Notes: generated from the sequence alone by a model not told the origin. A stretch of DNA of 64,000 nt from an uncultured Alistipes sp. (GCA_947367255.1 CANBCZ010000006.1:1-64000), one strand, 5' to 3'; positions 48,725 through 58,284 are shown, counted from the first letter of the stretch. Program-made: numbers and translations.

Positions 48725-50377
48725 ATGGAATTTATTGGGGAAATGCTCTTTGGTGGGGGCATTGCACACTCGATATTTATTTTTGCGGCGGTGATTGCTA
48801 TCGGTACGCTGCTCAGTAAGATTCGCATTGGGAGCATCTCGCTCGGTTCGACATGGGTGCTCTTTGCGGGTATTGCTGTGAGTCACTTCGGAATGGTTGT
48901 AGACGGGGATATGCTCGCCTTTGCGCGCGATTTTGGTCTGACGTTATTTGTCTTTTCGATTGGATTGCAGATTGGACCGGGATTCTTCTCGTCGCTGCGT
49001 CAGGGTGGCGTAAGGCAGATGTTCCTCGCCGTGCTTGTTATGCTTTTGGGTGTCGTTGTTACCTACGCCATAACTGCTGTGACAGATACACCTTTGCAGA
49101 CTATGGTGGGTGTGATGGACGGTGCTGCGGTAAATACACCTGCGATGGGTGCAACACAGCAGGCATATATGGACCTTACGGGGTTAGAGGACAGTTCTAT
49201 CCCGATGGCATTTGCCATTGCCTATCCGTTTGGTGTGGTGGCGGTGATTATCGCCTTTTTGATACTCAAACCGCTGCTCAAGGTGGATCTGAAGGTCGAA
49301 AATGAGGCTCTCAAGGCGTTGAGCAACGAGCATAAGTTTGCGGCAAAGTACTCGCTGGAGGTTGTAAATGGTCAGATTGACGGCAAAAAGGTGAGTGAAA
49401 TCCGCAATATTATCGCTCGTCAGTTTGTTATCTCCCGCATCTCGCACGATGGCAATAAGGCATTTATAGCCGACTCGGAGAGTGTCGTGCACCTTGGCGA
49501 TAAACTCTTCATTGTCAGCGCAGTAGAGGATAAAGAGGCGATACTCGCCTTTTTGGGTCACGAGGTAGATATGCTTGAGCAGGAGTGGGGAGAGTTTGAG
49601 GGTAAACTTGTCTCTCGACGCATTGTCGTTACCCGCTCGAAGATTAACGGTATGAAGTTCTCAGACCTGCGTCTGCGTACGAAGTACGGTATCAATATTA
49701 CCCGAGTAAATCGCGCCGGTGTAGACCTTATCCCATATCAGGGTATGGAGTTGCAGTTGGGCGATAAGGTTATGGTTGTCGGCTCGGAGAGTGCAATAGA
49801 ACAGGTCGCAGAGCTGCTCGGAAATTCACTCAAGAAACTGCATCAGCCGCATATCTTTACAATCTTCCTCGGTATTGCTCTCGGTGTATTTGTCGGATCT
49901 ATTCCGCTTGTAGAGTCACCACAAATCCGCCTCGGACTTGCTGCCGGACCGATGCTTATGGCTATTCTTATCGGTCGCTTCGGTACACATTGGCACCTTA
50001 TTACATATACAACAGTCAGCGCAAACCTTATGCTTCGTGAGGTGGGTCTTGCAATGTTCCTTGCCTCTGTCGGTCTTGCCTCGGGAGATGGCTTTGTAAA
50101 TGCTTTGATCTCAGGTGGTTATATATGGATTCTCTACGCCTTGATTATCGCTATCGTGCCGCTTGTTTTGGTTGGTATCTTTGCCCGAAAGGTATACAAG
50201 ATGGACTACTATACCCTTATGGGAACACTCGCTGGTAGTATGACAAACCCCATCGCTCTCACTTATGCCAATGGCATTTGCGGCTCCGATATGCCCGCCA
50301 TCAGCTATGCGACAGTCTATCCTCTGGTTATGTTTTTGAGAGTGGTTATAGCCCAAACAATGATAATTTTATCGTGA
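48725..50377 (+). CDS. YidE/AspT-type putative transporter with two TrkA-C domains
   Basis: Inner-membrane protein of 550 residues. Two membrane repeats of about five helices (about 1-170 and 375-550) flank two cytoplasmic TrkA-C (RCK-C) domains (about 190-370). This layout fits the AspT/YidE/YbjL aspartate:alanine exchanger family. Conserved parts are FVFSIGLQIGPGFFSSLR, GVMDGAAVNTPAMGATQQAY, FLASVGLASGDGFV and LAGSMTNPIALTYAN, the duplicated G-x2-G-x-TNTPAL-like segments. Transport of an amino or dicarboxylic acid is inferred. A fossil LRR gene end lies 5 bp after its stop. Confidence 0.9.
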   Translation: MEFIGEMLFGGGIAHSIFIFAAVIAIGTLLSKIRIGSISLGSTWVLFAGIAVSHFGMVVDGDMLAFARDFGLTLFVFSIGLQIGPGFFSSLRQGGVRQMFLAVLVMLLGVVVTYAITAVTDTPLQTMVGVMDGAAVNTPAMGATQQAYMDLTGLEDSSIPMAFAIAYPFGVVAVIIAFLILKPLLKVDLKVENEALKALSNEHKFAAKYSLEVVNGQIDGKKVSEIRNIIARQFVISRISHDGNKAFIADSESVVHLGDKLFIVSAVEDKEAILAFLGHEVDMLEQEWGEFEGKLVSRRIVVTRSKINGMKFSDLRLRTKYGINITRVNRAGVDLIPYQGMELQLGDKVMVVGSESAIEQVAELLGNSLKKLHQPHIFTIFLGIALGVFVGSIPLVESPQIRLGLAAGPMLMAILIGRFGTHWHLITYTTVSANLMLREVGLAMFLASVGLASGDGFVNALISGGYIWILYALIIAIVPLVLVGIFARKVYKMDYYTLMGTLAGSMTNPIALTYANGICGSDMPAISYATVYPLVMFLRVVIAQTMIILS

Positions 50378-50381
50378 TTTT

Positions 50382-50460
50382 GCCGTGCAGCAACCTCCTA
50401 CTTTGCTATATTTATGTGCCTGCCAACTCGGTAGATGCTTACAAGAGTGCGGTGTATTAG
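50382..50460 (+). pseudogene. Fossil 3' end of a BspA-type LRR gene
   Basis: The final codons read YIYVPANSVDAYKSAVY-stop, matching the closing motif of the three LRR proteins here (for example IYVPSESVDIYKSATGW). About 30 nt upstream, in another frame, PPTL is encoded, which in intact genes lies just before this motif; so the fragment carries at least one frameshift and a deletion. No LRR repeats remain. It begins 5 bp after the YidE/AspT-type stop and is followed by a terminator. Confidence 0.75.
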
Positions 50461-50509
50461 TGATTATAAAATTGTTGGCTACAATTTTTAGTACCCCCAA
50501 TATTAACAC

Positions 50510-50560
50510 AAAAGAGGCGTATGTATAGAACAATGTAGTTCTTCCATACGCCTCTTTATT
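50510..50560. terminator. Bidirectional terminator
   Basis: AAAGAGGCGTATG pairs with CATACGCCTCTTT, with further pairing AGAAC/GTTCT near the loop. T-rich on the right and A-rich on the left. It lies between convergent units. Confidence 0.85.
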
Positions 50561-50613
50561 TATTCACCCTGTATCTCTGTCAGATTTAATTTCAGAGTTT
50601 TGCTTATAATAGC

Positions 50614-51927
50614 CTATTTTCTTGGTCTATGCAGGCGGCGGGCGTGACGGCGGCGCTTGTGTATCTTGCGGCGGATACCGAGAACAAGCAGTACGAGTAG
50701 GGTAGTGCCGATAACGATAAGTACCCACGGTTTAACAACCTCGCCCTTAACTCTTGCCCACATCTCGAGCATCTGCTCTGTACGGGCACCCGAGTCGTGC
50801 ATCATTGCACAGCGCTCGATAACTTTGCGGTCGGGATACTGCACAGCGTCAATCTTCACAGACTCTGCTCCGGGACCGAAGAAGTAGCTTGCATCAATAG
50901 CATTTTCGAGCTCGTCGTTAATCTTAGCCTCAAGAACCTCAGGTGTTGCCACAGCACTCACATAGCCGATAGCATCCATATTTTTGAGGGCTATATCGCT
51001 ACGACACATAAAGTTGATGAAGTAGCGTGCAGCCTTGACATTCTGCGCGTACTTAGGGATTACCCAGCCGTCAAACCAAGTGTTGCTACCCTCATCCGGG
51101 ACATAGTAGTCGAGAGTTACGCCAACGGCTGCTGCCTCCTCGATAGCCCAAACAGCATCACCGCTCCAAGTAAGGTTGATGTATGCCTTCTCTTTGGTCA
51201 TCATCTCCTTACCGAAGTCAGCCTCCCAGCCCGCTACAAGGCGTTTTGCCTGCTTGAGAAATGCCTCTACAAGGGCTATAGACTCGTCTGAAGAGTCGTA
51301 CATAACCTCATCTATAGTAACCTCTCCGCGGTCAATAGCGTCGCGCTTGAGATAGACGAGTATAGGTCCGTATACATCGCGGAAGGCATCCTTGATAAAT
51401 ATCTTCTTGCTGAACTGCTCGTTATGGAGTACAGACCACGAAGATGCCTGCTCTTTGGTGACATACTTAGTGTTGTAGAGCAGACCTGTAGTACCCCACA
51501 TATATCCCACAGCATAGTCATTGGCATTTTTGCCCGAGCCGTCAATCTTGTTGAAGACATCGATGATGTATGGAGAGACATTGCTGTCGATATAGTTCGG
51601 AGTATCTCCAAAATCTTTGTCGATAGGCAGCAGCAGGTCGTTGCGGAGCATTCGCTCGATGATATACTCAGACGGGCAGACAATATCAAAATCCTCCTTG
51701 CCTCGCTCAATCTTGGCAAGCATAATCTCGTTGATGTCGAAGAGTTGGTAGATAATCTCCACCTCCTCGCCGGTCTGCTCCTTATACCACTGCTGGAACT
51801 CGACAAGTACATTCTCGTCGATATAGTCTGCCCAGTTGTAGATTTTGAGTGTGTGCTCTCTGTCGGCAGCAGTTGTAGTGCCGATGATGGTAAAGAGAGC
51901 TGCTATAAGTGTAAAAAACCTTCTCAT
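50614..51927 (-). CDS. potD: Spermidine/putrescine ABC transporter substrate-binding protein with C-terminal membrane anchor
   Basis: Periplasmic polyamine-binding protein of 437 residues. A signal peptide (about 1-21) is followed by the PotD fold: LKIYNWADYIDENVLVEFQQ, FDIVCPSEYIIERM, YMWGTTGLLYN, INLTWSGDAVWAIEEA and GYVSAVATPEV. Unlike the soluble E. coli protein it ends in a membrane helix (about 400-418, WVLIVIGTTLLVLLVLGI) and a highly basic tail (RRKIHKRRRHARR), so it is probably tethered in the inner membrane. Last gene of the minus-strand porin-potA-potB-potC-potD operon, directly after potC. Confidence 0.93.
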   Translation of the reverse strand: MRRFFTLIAALFTIIGTTTAADREHTLKIYNWADYIDENVLVEFQQWYKEQTGEEVEIIYQLFDINEIMLAKIERGKEDFDIVCPSEYIIERMLRNDLLLPIDKDFGDTPNYIDSNVSPYIIDVFNKIDGSGKNANDYAVGYMWGTTGLLYNTKYVTKEQASSWSVLHNEQFSKKIFIKDAFRDVYGPILVYLKRDAIDRGEVTIDEVMYDSSDESIALVEAFLKQAKRLVAGWEADFGKEMMTKEKAYINLTWSGDAVWAIEEAAAVGVTLDYYVPDEGSNTWFDGWVIPKYAQNVKAARYFINFMCRSDIALKNMDAIGYVSAVATPEVLEAKINDELENAIDASYFFGPGAESVKIDAVQYPDRKVIERCAMMHDSGARTEQMLEMWARVKGEVVKPWVLIVIGTTLLVLLVLGIRRKIHKRRRHARRLHRPRK

Positions 51928-52725
51928 TTAGATATTCTGCTTGCGTTCAGCACGACGTGCGCGAACATTGATAATAATGAGCAGTATAAGTACTGTTACA
52001 AAGATAATTGTCGAAAGCGGACGAAGCTCCGGAGTAAGACCTCCCTTGCGTGCATCGGCATAGATAAAGGTTGAGAGGGTCTCCAATCCCTCGTTACCCT
52101 TTGTGAAGATTGTCACTGCAAAGTCGTCAATCGAGAGGGTAAAGGCGAGTATAAATCCCGAGATCATACCGGGACGAATCTCCGGAATGATAACTTTGCG
52201 CAGCGCTTGAAATGGTGTTGCACCCAAGTCGAGAGCCGCCTCATAGATATTCGGATTCATCTGCTGCAGTCGCGGCATAACGCTCAGTACCACATACGGA
52301 GTGCAGAAGGCGATATGCGCCAAAACAACCGTCATATAACCCTGACTGATGCCCATCGTGATAAAGAGCAGGAAGAGCGAGATACCTGTGATAATATCCG
52401 GATTGAGCATCGGGATATTATTGAAGAGGGTGATTATCTGACGCTTCTTGCCGCGCATATTGTGAATACCGATAGCGGCAATAGAGCCCAGAACGGTCGA
52501 AACAGCCGCAGCAATAATGGCAATGGTAAATGTATTCTCGATGGCAGATAACAATCCACCGCCCACTCTGCCTGAGAAGAGCGAGGTGTAGAGCTTTGTC
52601 GAGAAACCTGTCCAGTTTCCGAGCACCTTCGCCTCTGTAAAGGAGAAGATACCGATAATGATAATCGGTGCATAGAGCAGCGCAAGGAGAATCCAGAGAT
52701 ATGTCTGTGCAAAAAACTTCTTCAT
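51928..52725 (-). CDS. potC: Spermidine/putrescine ABC transporter permease
   Basis: Inner-membrane permease of 265 residues with six helices. The BPD_transp_1 domain holds the EAA loop contacting the ATPase (YEAALDLGATPFQALRKVIIP) and the family-specific SIDDFAVTIFTKG near the C-terminus, as in E. coli PotC. It forms the heterodimeric channel with PotB. Its ATG overlaps the potB stop (TAATG), and potD starts at the base after its own stop, so the order potB-potC-potD is translationally coupled. Confidence 0.95.
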   Translation of the reverse strand: MKKFFAQTYLWILLALLYAPIIIIGIFSFTEAKVLGNWTGFSTKLYTSLFSGRVGGGLLSAIENTFTIAIIAAAVSTVLGSIAAIGIHNMRGKKRQIITLFNNIPMLNPDIITGISLFLLFITMGISQGYMTVVLAHIAFCTPYVVLSVMPRLQQMNPNIYEAALDLGATPFQALRKVIIPEIRPGMISGFILAFTLSIDDFAVTIFTKGNEGLETLSTFIYADARKGGLTPELRPLSTIIFVTVLILLIIINVRARRAERKQNI

Positions 52726-53528
52726 TAGATAATTCCTCCCTCGTTTTGGCTCTGCTCCTCGCTGTCAGAGAAGAGCGAAGTGATACCGATAATCACAAGC
52801 ATAATGAGTGACAGCGCAGCGCCATAGTTCCACATTCCGTTATTGATATTCTCCTGAATAGTAGTTCCGAAGAGCTTGATGTTGTTCATTGTGAGCAACT
52901 CTGCAATAGCAAAGGTCGAGATTGTCGGCATAAATACCATCATAATACCACTCGTTACGCCCGGCATAGAGAGTGGCACGACAACCTTCCAAAATACGAT
53001 GCTCGGTTTTGCACCCAAGTCCTCGGCAGCCTCGATAAGCGAGTGGTCCATCTTCTGCAGAGTGTTGTAGATCGGATAGATCATAAACGGCAGGAAGTTG
53101 TAGACCATACCAAAGATCAGCGCACCCTCGCCGAGTGGAAGGTGGACAAAGTCAAAGAGTGCAACTGTTGCCAGTGTACGCACAAGGATATTGATCCACA
53201 TCGGCAGAATAAAGAGCATAACGGTAGTCTGTGAGCGATTGAGGTTTTTGTTGCTCAATATATACGCTGCAGGATATCCGAGCAGTATGCATAGAAATGT
53301 TGTCACAAGGGCGATACCTATAGAGTAGACAAAGGTATTTACCGCCTCGGGCTGTGTGACGAACTTCTCGAAGTTTATAAGCGAGAACTCTCCCTGATTG
53401 GTTGTAAAGGAGAAGATTACAATCAACACGAGTGGCAACGCGACAAACATACCCAGAAATAGGGTATACGGTATAGCCCAGGAGGAGCGACGCGAGAGAA
53501 AGGTAAATATGTTACGTATAAATTTCAT
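52725..53528 (-). CDS. potB: Spermidine/putrescine ABC transporter permease
   Basis: Inner-membrane permease of 267 residues, partner of PotC, with six helices. It shows MWINILVRTLATVALF, the EAA loop in IEAAEDLGAKPSIVFWKVVVP and the PotB-typical GVTSGIMMVFMPTIS followed by FAIAELLTMNN. It starts 3 bp after potA and overlaps potC by one base. The short cytoplasmic C-terminus is acidic (DSEEQSQNEGG). Confidence 0.95.
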   Translation of the reverse strand: MKFIRNIFTFLSRRSSWAIPYTLFLGMFVALPLVLIVIFSFTTNQGEFSLINFEKFVTQPEAVNTFVYSIGIALVTTFLCILLGYPAAYILSNKNLNRSQTTVMLFILPMWINILVRTLATVALFDFVHLPLGEGALIFGMVYNFLPFMIYPIYNTLQKMDHSLIEAAEDLGAKPSIVFWKVVVPLSMPGVTSGIMMVFMPTISTFAIAELLTMNNIKLFGTTIQENINNGMWNYGAALSLIMLVIIGITSLFSDSEEQSQNEGGII

Positions 53529-53531
53529 CGA

Positions 53532-54914
53532 CTAAACGCGCTTAGAGATGTGTAAATCGGAGATGTTTACAGAGATGCCGACAATATCGCCCTTGTCCCA
53601 GATGTCGTTTGTATCGACATAGACCTTCTCGCCGCTGTCGGTAAGTACTGTAAGGTGGTAGTGATTGCCCTTGTAGAGGATAAACTCGACCTCGCCAATA
53701 ACTGTTCCGTCCTCTTTGTTATCCATAAGCTCCACGCACTCGAAATTGACAGTTGCATAGATGTTGTCGCCCTCCTGCAGACCGCAATCAGCGCACTGGA
53801 ACTGACCGCCCAAAATCTCAACATCGGTAGAGGATATCATCTTACCCTCAAAGATGTTACAGGTGCGCTCCTTCTGCATAACGTGGATATCCGACGGCTT
53901 GATAAACATACCGACGGTGCTGCCTACCTCAAAGGCGTTGTAGTCCTGAAGCATCAACTCGTAGCCATTGTCGGTCTCGACAAACATCTCGTAGTGTACG
54001 CCCTTGAAGATGCAAGACTTGACAACTCCCGTGAACTTCGCATTCTCTGTATTGGCAATGATATAGATATCCTCCGGACGAACAACCACATCTACAGGTG
54101 TGTTGTGACCAAAACCCTCGTCTACACACTCGAATGTGTGACCGATAAACTCGACCTCGCGATCCTTGATCATAGTACCATTGAGAATGTTACTCTCGCC
54201 GATAAAGTCTGCCACAAATGAGTTTACAGGCTCGTTGTAAATATCAATAGGGGTGCCAATCTGCTGAATCTTACCGTCGCTCATAACCACAACAGTATCG
54301 GAGAGGGTCAGAGCCTCCTCCTGATCGTGGGTGACATAGATAAAGGTGATACCCAACTCTTGGTGCATCTGCTTGAGCTCCATCTGCATATCCTTACGCA
54401 TCTTAAGGTCAAGTGCAGCCAAAGGCTCGTCGAGAAGCAGCACCTTCGGACGGTTTACAATAGCGCGCGCAATGGCAACACGCTGCTGCTGACCTCCGGA
54501 GAGCGAATTGACGTCACGATCCTCATAGTCGGTCATACTCACCATTTTGAGAGCCTTGCGTATGCGGGTCTCAATCTCTGATGACTGCACCTTGTTCAGC
54601 TTAAGACCGAAGGCGATGTTGTCATATACATTCAGATGTGGAAAGAGTGCATAACGCTGGAAAACGGTATTGAGCGGACGACGGTGTGGCGGCACATTCG
54701 AAATATCGCTGCCCTCCATAAGGATCACTCCCGAGTCCGGCTTGAGAAAACCTGCAATCATTCGGAGCAGGGTAGTCTTACCGCAGCCCGAAGGACCGAG
54801 GAGCGTGATAAACTCGCCACGGCGGATAGAGAGGTTTATGTCATCAAGAACAACCTTATCTCCGAAAGCCTTGGAGAGGTGCTCAATTTTAATGATAGAG
54901 TCGTTGCCTGTCAT
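53532..54914 (-). CDS. potA: Polyamine ABC transporter ATP-binding protein with two TOBE domains
   Basis: ATPase of 460 residues energising polyamine import. The nucleotide-binding domain (about 5-240) has Walker [11 protein letters not shown]-loop [10 protein letters not shown], signature [14 protein letters not shown], Walker [13 protein letters not shown] and switch His in YVTHDQEEA. The C-terminal region is longer than in E. coli PotA (378 aa). It holds one TOBE-type unit (about 265-345, ending [13 protein letters not shown]) and a second (about 350-460, ending [12 protein letters not shown]). The extension may add regulatory or ligand-sensing capacity. It starts 4 bp after the porin gene. 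Confidence 0.95.
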   Translation of the reverse strand: MTGNDSIIKIEHLSKAFGDKVVLDDINLSIRRGEFITLLGPSGCGKTTLLRMIAGFLKPDSGVILMEGSDISNVPPHRRPLNTVFQRYALFPHLNVYDNIAFGLKLNKVQSSEIETRIRKALKMVSMTDYEDRDVNSLSGGQQQRVAIARAIVNRPKVLLLDEPLAALDLKMRKDMQMELKQMHQELGITFIYVTHDQEEALTLSDTVVVMSDGKIQQIGTPIDIYNEPVNSFVADFIGESNILNGTMIKDREVEFIGHTFECVDEGFGHNTPVDVVVRPEDIYIIANTENAKFTGVVKSCIFKGVHYEMFVETDNGYELMLQDYNAFEVGSTVGMFIKPSDIHVMQKERTCNIFEGKMISSTDVEILGGQFQCADCGLQEGDNIYATVNFECVELMDNKEDGTVIGEVEFILYKGNHYHLTVLTDSGEKVYVDTNDIWDKGDIVGISVNISDLHISKRV

Positions 54915-54918
54915 CTTA

Positions 54919-55986
54919 TTATCTGTGTTTGCGAATGGTGTTTGTTAAATCGAAGTGGTATGTTGCTCCAAAGCTCATAGCCAGCGAGTTGGAGTAGTTA
55001 TTTGAACTGATGACTGCGTGTAGTCGCAGCGCATCGCTATTTCGGAGAGGGTAGTAGTTTACACCTGCGCCATAGAAGGCGTAGTTACCTCCGCAGAGTG
55101 AAACATCTGTAGGGATAAAACCAAAATCATCCTCCCAACCGAAGATGTCGATGCCTGAGAAATATTCGTAGCCGCCCTTTGCGAAGAGCTCGACTTTATC
55201 CTTAAAGGTATAACCTACTTTGCAGACTGCAAGAGCCTCGTGATTATCGCCGTCATACTTGAGATGGCGGTACATAGCATCAAACTCAACGGAGAGGTTG
55301 TCAAAGAAGAAACCGTTGCCAAGACCTAATGTCTTAACAAATACTCCGCGCTCATATTCGATAAGGTTTGCTGACCATATTGGGGCAAAGCATCCATATT
55401 CGCCGCTCCACTTAAGCGAGTAACAGAATAGTTTGCTGGCAAATGGTCGCTCTCCGAATGGAGAAGAGGCAAAATGAAAGGCAAGAGTAGAGCTCTCGTC
55501 AGAGAAGCAGTACTCGACCTTGCCACCCCATTGATAGGTCATAGATTTGTTCCAAAACGATGAACAGACCTCGGCGTGCTGGTCGATATCTGCATAGTCG
55601 ATTTCGTAGTTTCCATAGAGGATTGACTCCTTGCCGAGCGTGAAGGTAAAGCCACCTATATTATAGCTAATGGTGAGCCAATCGATAAAGTCGGCCTCGT
55701 CGCTACGGAATGGATCTCGGTAGAGCGCACCGGGAGTGGTAGAGAGCCAGTGGTTGCTCATAGAGTAGGAGAAATGCTCTCCGATAGTTCCGTCTAAGAA
55801 TGTGTAAAGGGAAGTGGCGCCGAAGTCAGAGCCATAGTAACCACCCTCACTCAAGCCGATGTGAGGATTAACTTCGATACGAGGCGAGATGATCAGCGTC
55901 GGAATATTGTCTGATGTCTTAGCCTCTTGAGAGTAAGTACAAAAGTAGCATAGCAGAGCTACTGTCAGAACAAGTATTTTTTTCAT
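54919..55986 (-). CDS. Outer-membrane porin-like protein leading the pot operon
   Basis: Predicted outer-membrane beta-barrel of 355 residues with a signal peptide (about 1-19, CTYSQ). Alternating amphipathic strands rich in Tyr/Phe/Gly run through [48 protein letters not shown] and a late [17 protein letters not shown] basic tail (NTIRKHR) follows the last strand. It resembles the porin O/P-like Bacteroidetes barrels, but no family is certain. First gene of the operon, 4 bp before potA, with a -7 element upstream. Genomic context suggests it lets polyamines cross the outer membrane. Confidence 0.75.
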   Translation of the reverse strand: MKKILVLTVALLCYFCTYSQEAKTSDNIPTLIISPRIEVNPHIGLSEGGYYGSDFGATSLYTFLDGTIGEHFSYSMSNHWLSTTPGALYRDPFRSDEADFIDWLTISYNIGGFTFTLGKESILYGNYEIDYADIDQHAEVCSSFWNKSMTYQWGGKVEYCFSDESSTLAFHFASSPFGERPFASKLFCYSLKWSGEYGCFAPIWSANLIEYERGVFVKTLGLGNGFFFDNLSVEFDAMYRHLKYDGDNHEALAVCKVGYTFKDKVELFAKGGYEYFSGIDIFGWEDDFGFIPTDVSLCGGNYAFYGAGVNYYPLRNSDALRLHAVISSNNYSNSLAMSFGATYHFDLTNTIRKHR

Positions 55987-56018
55987 TTCCCATAAAATAT
56001 AAAGAATGGTTCGAGGTG

Positions 56019-56026
56019 CAAATATA
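56019..56026 (-). promoter_or_regulatory. Putative -7 element of the porin-pot operon
   Basis: Minus-strand TATATTTG 33 bp before the porin ATG. Confidence 0.55.
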
Positions 56027-56096
56027 ACAAAAAATCTGACATACTTGCATAAATGGGGTCAAATACGCACATTTTTATCACTATAAGTCGCAATTG

Positions 56097-56127
56097 TTGG
56101 GATAAAATATATTTTTAATTATCTTTG
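56097..56127 (+). promoter_or_regulatory. Bacteroidetes-type promoter of the DUF4199 operon
   Basis: TTG (56097-56099), a 20-bp spacer and TATCTTTG (56120-56127) lie 20 bp before the ATG. Confidence 0.7.
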
Positions 56128-56147
56128 TGAGTCAAAATTTTTGAAAA

Positions 56148-56738
56148 ATGAAACAAAATCTCTATTTGAATACCCTTCTTAACGGAGGTGCAATTCTCGG
56201 TCTTGTGATGCTCTGTTCGCATATTTTTGAGCAGTGTGCTGTTGTCTATGGCGGCAGTATGGTATGGTTCTCGATTATGGGTTTTGAGATGGTCGCAGCA
56301 GCGGCTCTCTATATCTGGATGCTCTACCGCTTTACAAAGAACTACTCACTCTCTGTTATGGAGGCTCAGAGTGGTATCAAGATGTTTAGCTACGGTCGAG
56401 GATTGTCGTGCGTAGTGTCATTATCGACTCTCGCGGGAGTTATCGTGGGTCTGGGTCGCTACATTATGCACCACTTTGTTATCGGTCATCAGACATACCT
56501 CAAGGCTATGGTAACATCTATGCAGACTGCACTCAGTTCAAGCCCTGATAGCTCAAGCATTATGAGTGCCTATGAGCCTATGCTCAAGCAGATGATGACA
56601 CAGCCTGAGCTGGGAGTGCTTGCTACAATCTTCTCGTCTGTATGGAGTTATATGTTGTGGGGTACTCTTGTAGGACTTATCATTGCGGCAAAGGTTAAGC
56701 ATGAGCCAAATTTGTTTGACAATAAAACGGAGGAGTAA
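56148..56738 (+). CDS. DUF4199 membrane protein
   Basis: Inner-membrane protein of 196 residues with four hydrophobic segments, matching the DUF4199 family of Bacteroidetes. It starts LYLNTLLNGGAILGLVMLCS and has FTKNYSLSVMEAQSGIKMFSYGRG in the first loop and a long loop between helices 3 and 4. Function is unknown. Its stop overlaps the next start (TAATG), so it is coupled to the GT2 glycosyltransferase. The DUF4199-GT2 pairing recurs in Bacteroidales and hints at a role in lipid-linked sugar handling (inference). Confidence 0.88.
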   Translation: MKQNLYLNTLLNGGAILGLVMLCSHIFEQCAVVYGGSMVWFSIMGFEMVAAAALYIWMLYRFTKNYSLSVMEAQSGIKMFSYGRGLSCVVSLSTLAGVIVGLGRYIMHHFVIGHQTYLKAMVTSMQTALSSSPDSSSIMSAYEPMLKQMMTQPELGVLATIFSSVWSYMLWGTLVGLIIAAKVKHEPNLFDNKTEE

Positions 56739-57700
56739 TGGCTACAAAGTTGGATATATCGGTTGTCGTTCCGCTTTACAACGAGCGTGAGTCTCTACCT
56801 GAACTTATGGCGTGGATTGACCGCGTCTGTACTGCCGAAAAGCTGTCGTATGAGGTAATAATGGTCGATGACGGCTCGAATGACGGCTCTTGGAAGGTAG
56901 TAGAACAGCTTAAAGGTGAGTATGGCGATAAGTTGCACGCAATACACTTTATGCGCAACTATGGCAAGAGTGCGGCACTTTATTGCGGTTTTGAGGCTGC
57001 AGAGGGCGAGGTTGTCTTTACAATGGATGCCGACCTTCAGGATTCGCCTGACGAGATACCTGCTATGCGTCGTATGGTTGTAGAGGAGGGGTATGACCTT
57101 GTATCAGGTTGGAAGCGTAAGCGTTATGATCCGCTGGGTAAGCGCCTTCCGAGTAAGTTCTTCAACTGGACTGCTCGCACAGTTTCGGGCATTAAGCTGC
57201 ACGACTTCAACTGCGGACTCAAGTGCTACCGTAAGAGTGTCGTAAAGTCTATAGAGGTCTATGGCGAGATGCACCGTTATATCCCAATTCTTGCGAAATA
57301 TGCAGGCTTTAAGCGCATAGGGGAGAAGGAGGTACACCATCAGGCGCGTAAATATGGTGTGTCAAAGTTCGGTATGGAGCGAATGATTAAGGGTTATCTT
57401 GACCTTATCTCTGTGACCTTTATGTCGCACTTTGGTCGCTCTCCGATGTACTTCTTTGGCGGACTTGGTACGCTGATGTTTATCCTCGGTGGCTTTACGA
57501 CTTGCTGGATTATCGGTAGCAAAATCTATAAACAGGTTATGGATTTACCACTGCGTGCAGTAGCCGATCAGCCGCTCTTCTATCTCGCTATTCTTGCGAT
57601 TATTTTGGGCGTACAGCTCTTCCTCGCAGGATTTTTGGGCGAGCTTATCAATCGTAATTCAAGTGACAGAAACAGATATTTAACAGATAAAAGATTGTAA
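56738..57700 (+). CDS. GT2 family glycosyltransferase, dolichol-phosphate-mannose synthase-like
   Basis: Membrane-attached glycosyltransferase of 320 residues, probably transferring a sugar from a nucleotide donor to undecaprenyl phosphate. The GT-A domain (about 1-225) begins LDISVVVPLYNERESLPEL and has MVDDGSNDGSW, the metal-binding MDADLQDSPDEIP and GWKRKRYDPLGKRLPSKFFN. Two C-terminal membrane helices follow (about 236-260 and 280-305), as in ArnC/GtrB-type enzymes. It overlaps the DUF4199 gene by one base and is 3 bp before the DUF4293 gene. Confidence 0.93.
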   Translation: MATKLDISVVVPLYNERESLPELMAWIDRVCTAEKLSYEVIMVDDGSNDGSWKVVEQLKGEYGDKLHAIHFMRNYGKSAALYCGFEAAEGEVVFTMDADLQDSPDEIPAMRRMVVEEGYDLVSGWKRKRYDPLGKRLPSKFFNWTARTVSGIKLHDFNCGLKCYRKSVVKSIEVYGEMHRYIPILAKYAGFKRIGEKEVHHQARKYGVSKFGMERMIKGYLDLISVTFMSHFGRSPMYFFGGLGTLMFILGGFTTCWIIGSKIYKQVMDLPLRAVADQPLFYLAILAIILGVQLFLAGFLGELINRNSSDRNRYLTDKRL

Positions 57701-57703
57701 ATT

Positions 57704-58177
57704 ATGTTACAGAGAATACAGACACTCTATTTGATGGCAGTTACACTTCTGATGGTTGTAACGCTTATCTTTCCGCTTGTTTTTATTGCTGTAGACGGAC
57801 AGCAGGTAAACCTCTCGGCTTTTGCTATCTCTGACGCCGAGGGTGTTCTGTCACACGCCTCTGCTTGGCTGGGTGGTGTGCTTGCACTTGCAACACTGCT
57901 GCCGTTTGTGACAATTTTCCTCTACAAGAACCGCCCATTGCAGATTCGTCTCTGTGGTGTGGAGTGCGTGCTGCTTATCGGTGCTGTGGCACTTGTAGGT
58001 GCATTTACCTATGTAGTTTGCAACAATATCTTTACGGAGTTCGATATTACTTGGTCGAATATCGTCTTTAGATTTGGCGTGCTGATGCCGATAGTGTCGG
58101 TGGTGCTGACAGTGTTGGCTATGCGAGCAATACTCAGGGATGAGCTACTCGTTCGCTCGCTCGATAGAATAAGATAA
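57704..58177 (+). CDS. DUF4293 membrane protein
   Basis: Inner-membrane protein of 157 residues with four hydrophobic segments, of the Bacteroidetes DUF4293 family. It starts MLQRIQTLYLMAVTLLMVVT and ends in a helix followed by ILRDELLVRSLDRIR, the conserved C-terminal signature also preserved in the fossil at 16409. Function unknown. Third gene of the DUF4199-GT2-DUF4293 operon, starting 3 bp after the GT2 stop. Confidence 0.9.
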   Translation: MLQRIQTLYLMAVTLLMVVTLIFPLVFIAVDGQQVNLSAFAISDAEGVLSHASAWLGGVLALATLLPFVTIFLYKNRPLQIRLCGVECVLLIGAVALVGAFTYVVCNNIFTEFDITWSNIVFRFGVLMPIVSVVLTVLAMRAILRDELLVRSLDRIR

Positions 58178-58205
58178 AAAACTGCCTAACAAGGCTACTG
58201 CTTCC

Positions 58206-58252
58206 AAAAAAAGAGAGTGTGTTCTAAAGGCTTGTTGGACACACTCTTTTTG
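58206..58252 (+). terminator. Rho-independent terminator
   Basis: AGAGTGTGTTC pairs with GGACACACTCT (one wobble) across a 14-nt loop, followed by TTTTTG. It closes the DUF4199 operon. Confidence 0.8.
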
Positions 58253-58284
58253 TATAAGTCAAGGGCTGAATATCAAATAAAAAA

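Noticed and set aside
50278..50460. 60-codon plus-strand frame overlapping the end of the YidE/AspT-type gene
   Set aside because: Only its last 17 codons are meaningful (an LRR gene fossil). The first part is out of frame inside the transporter gene.
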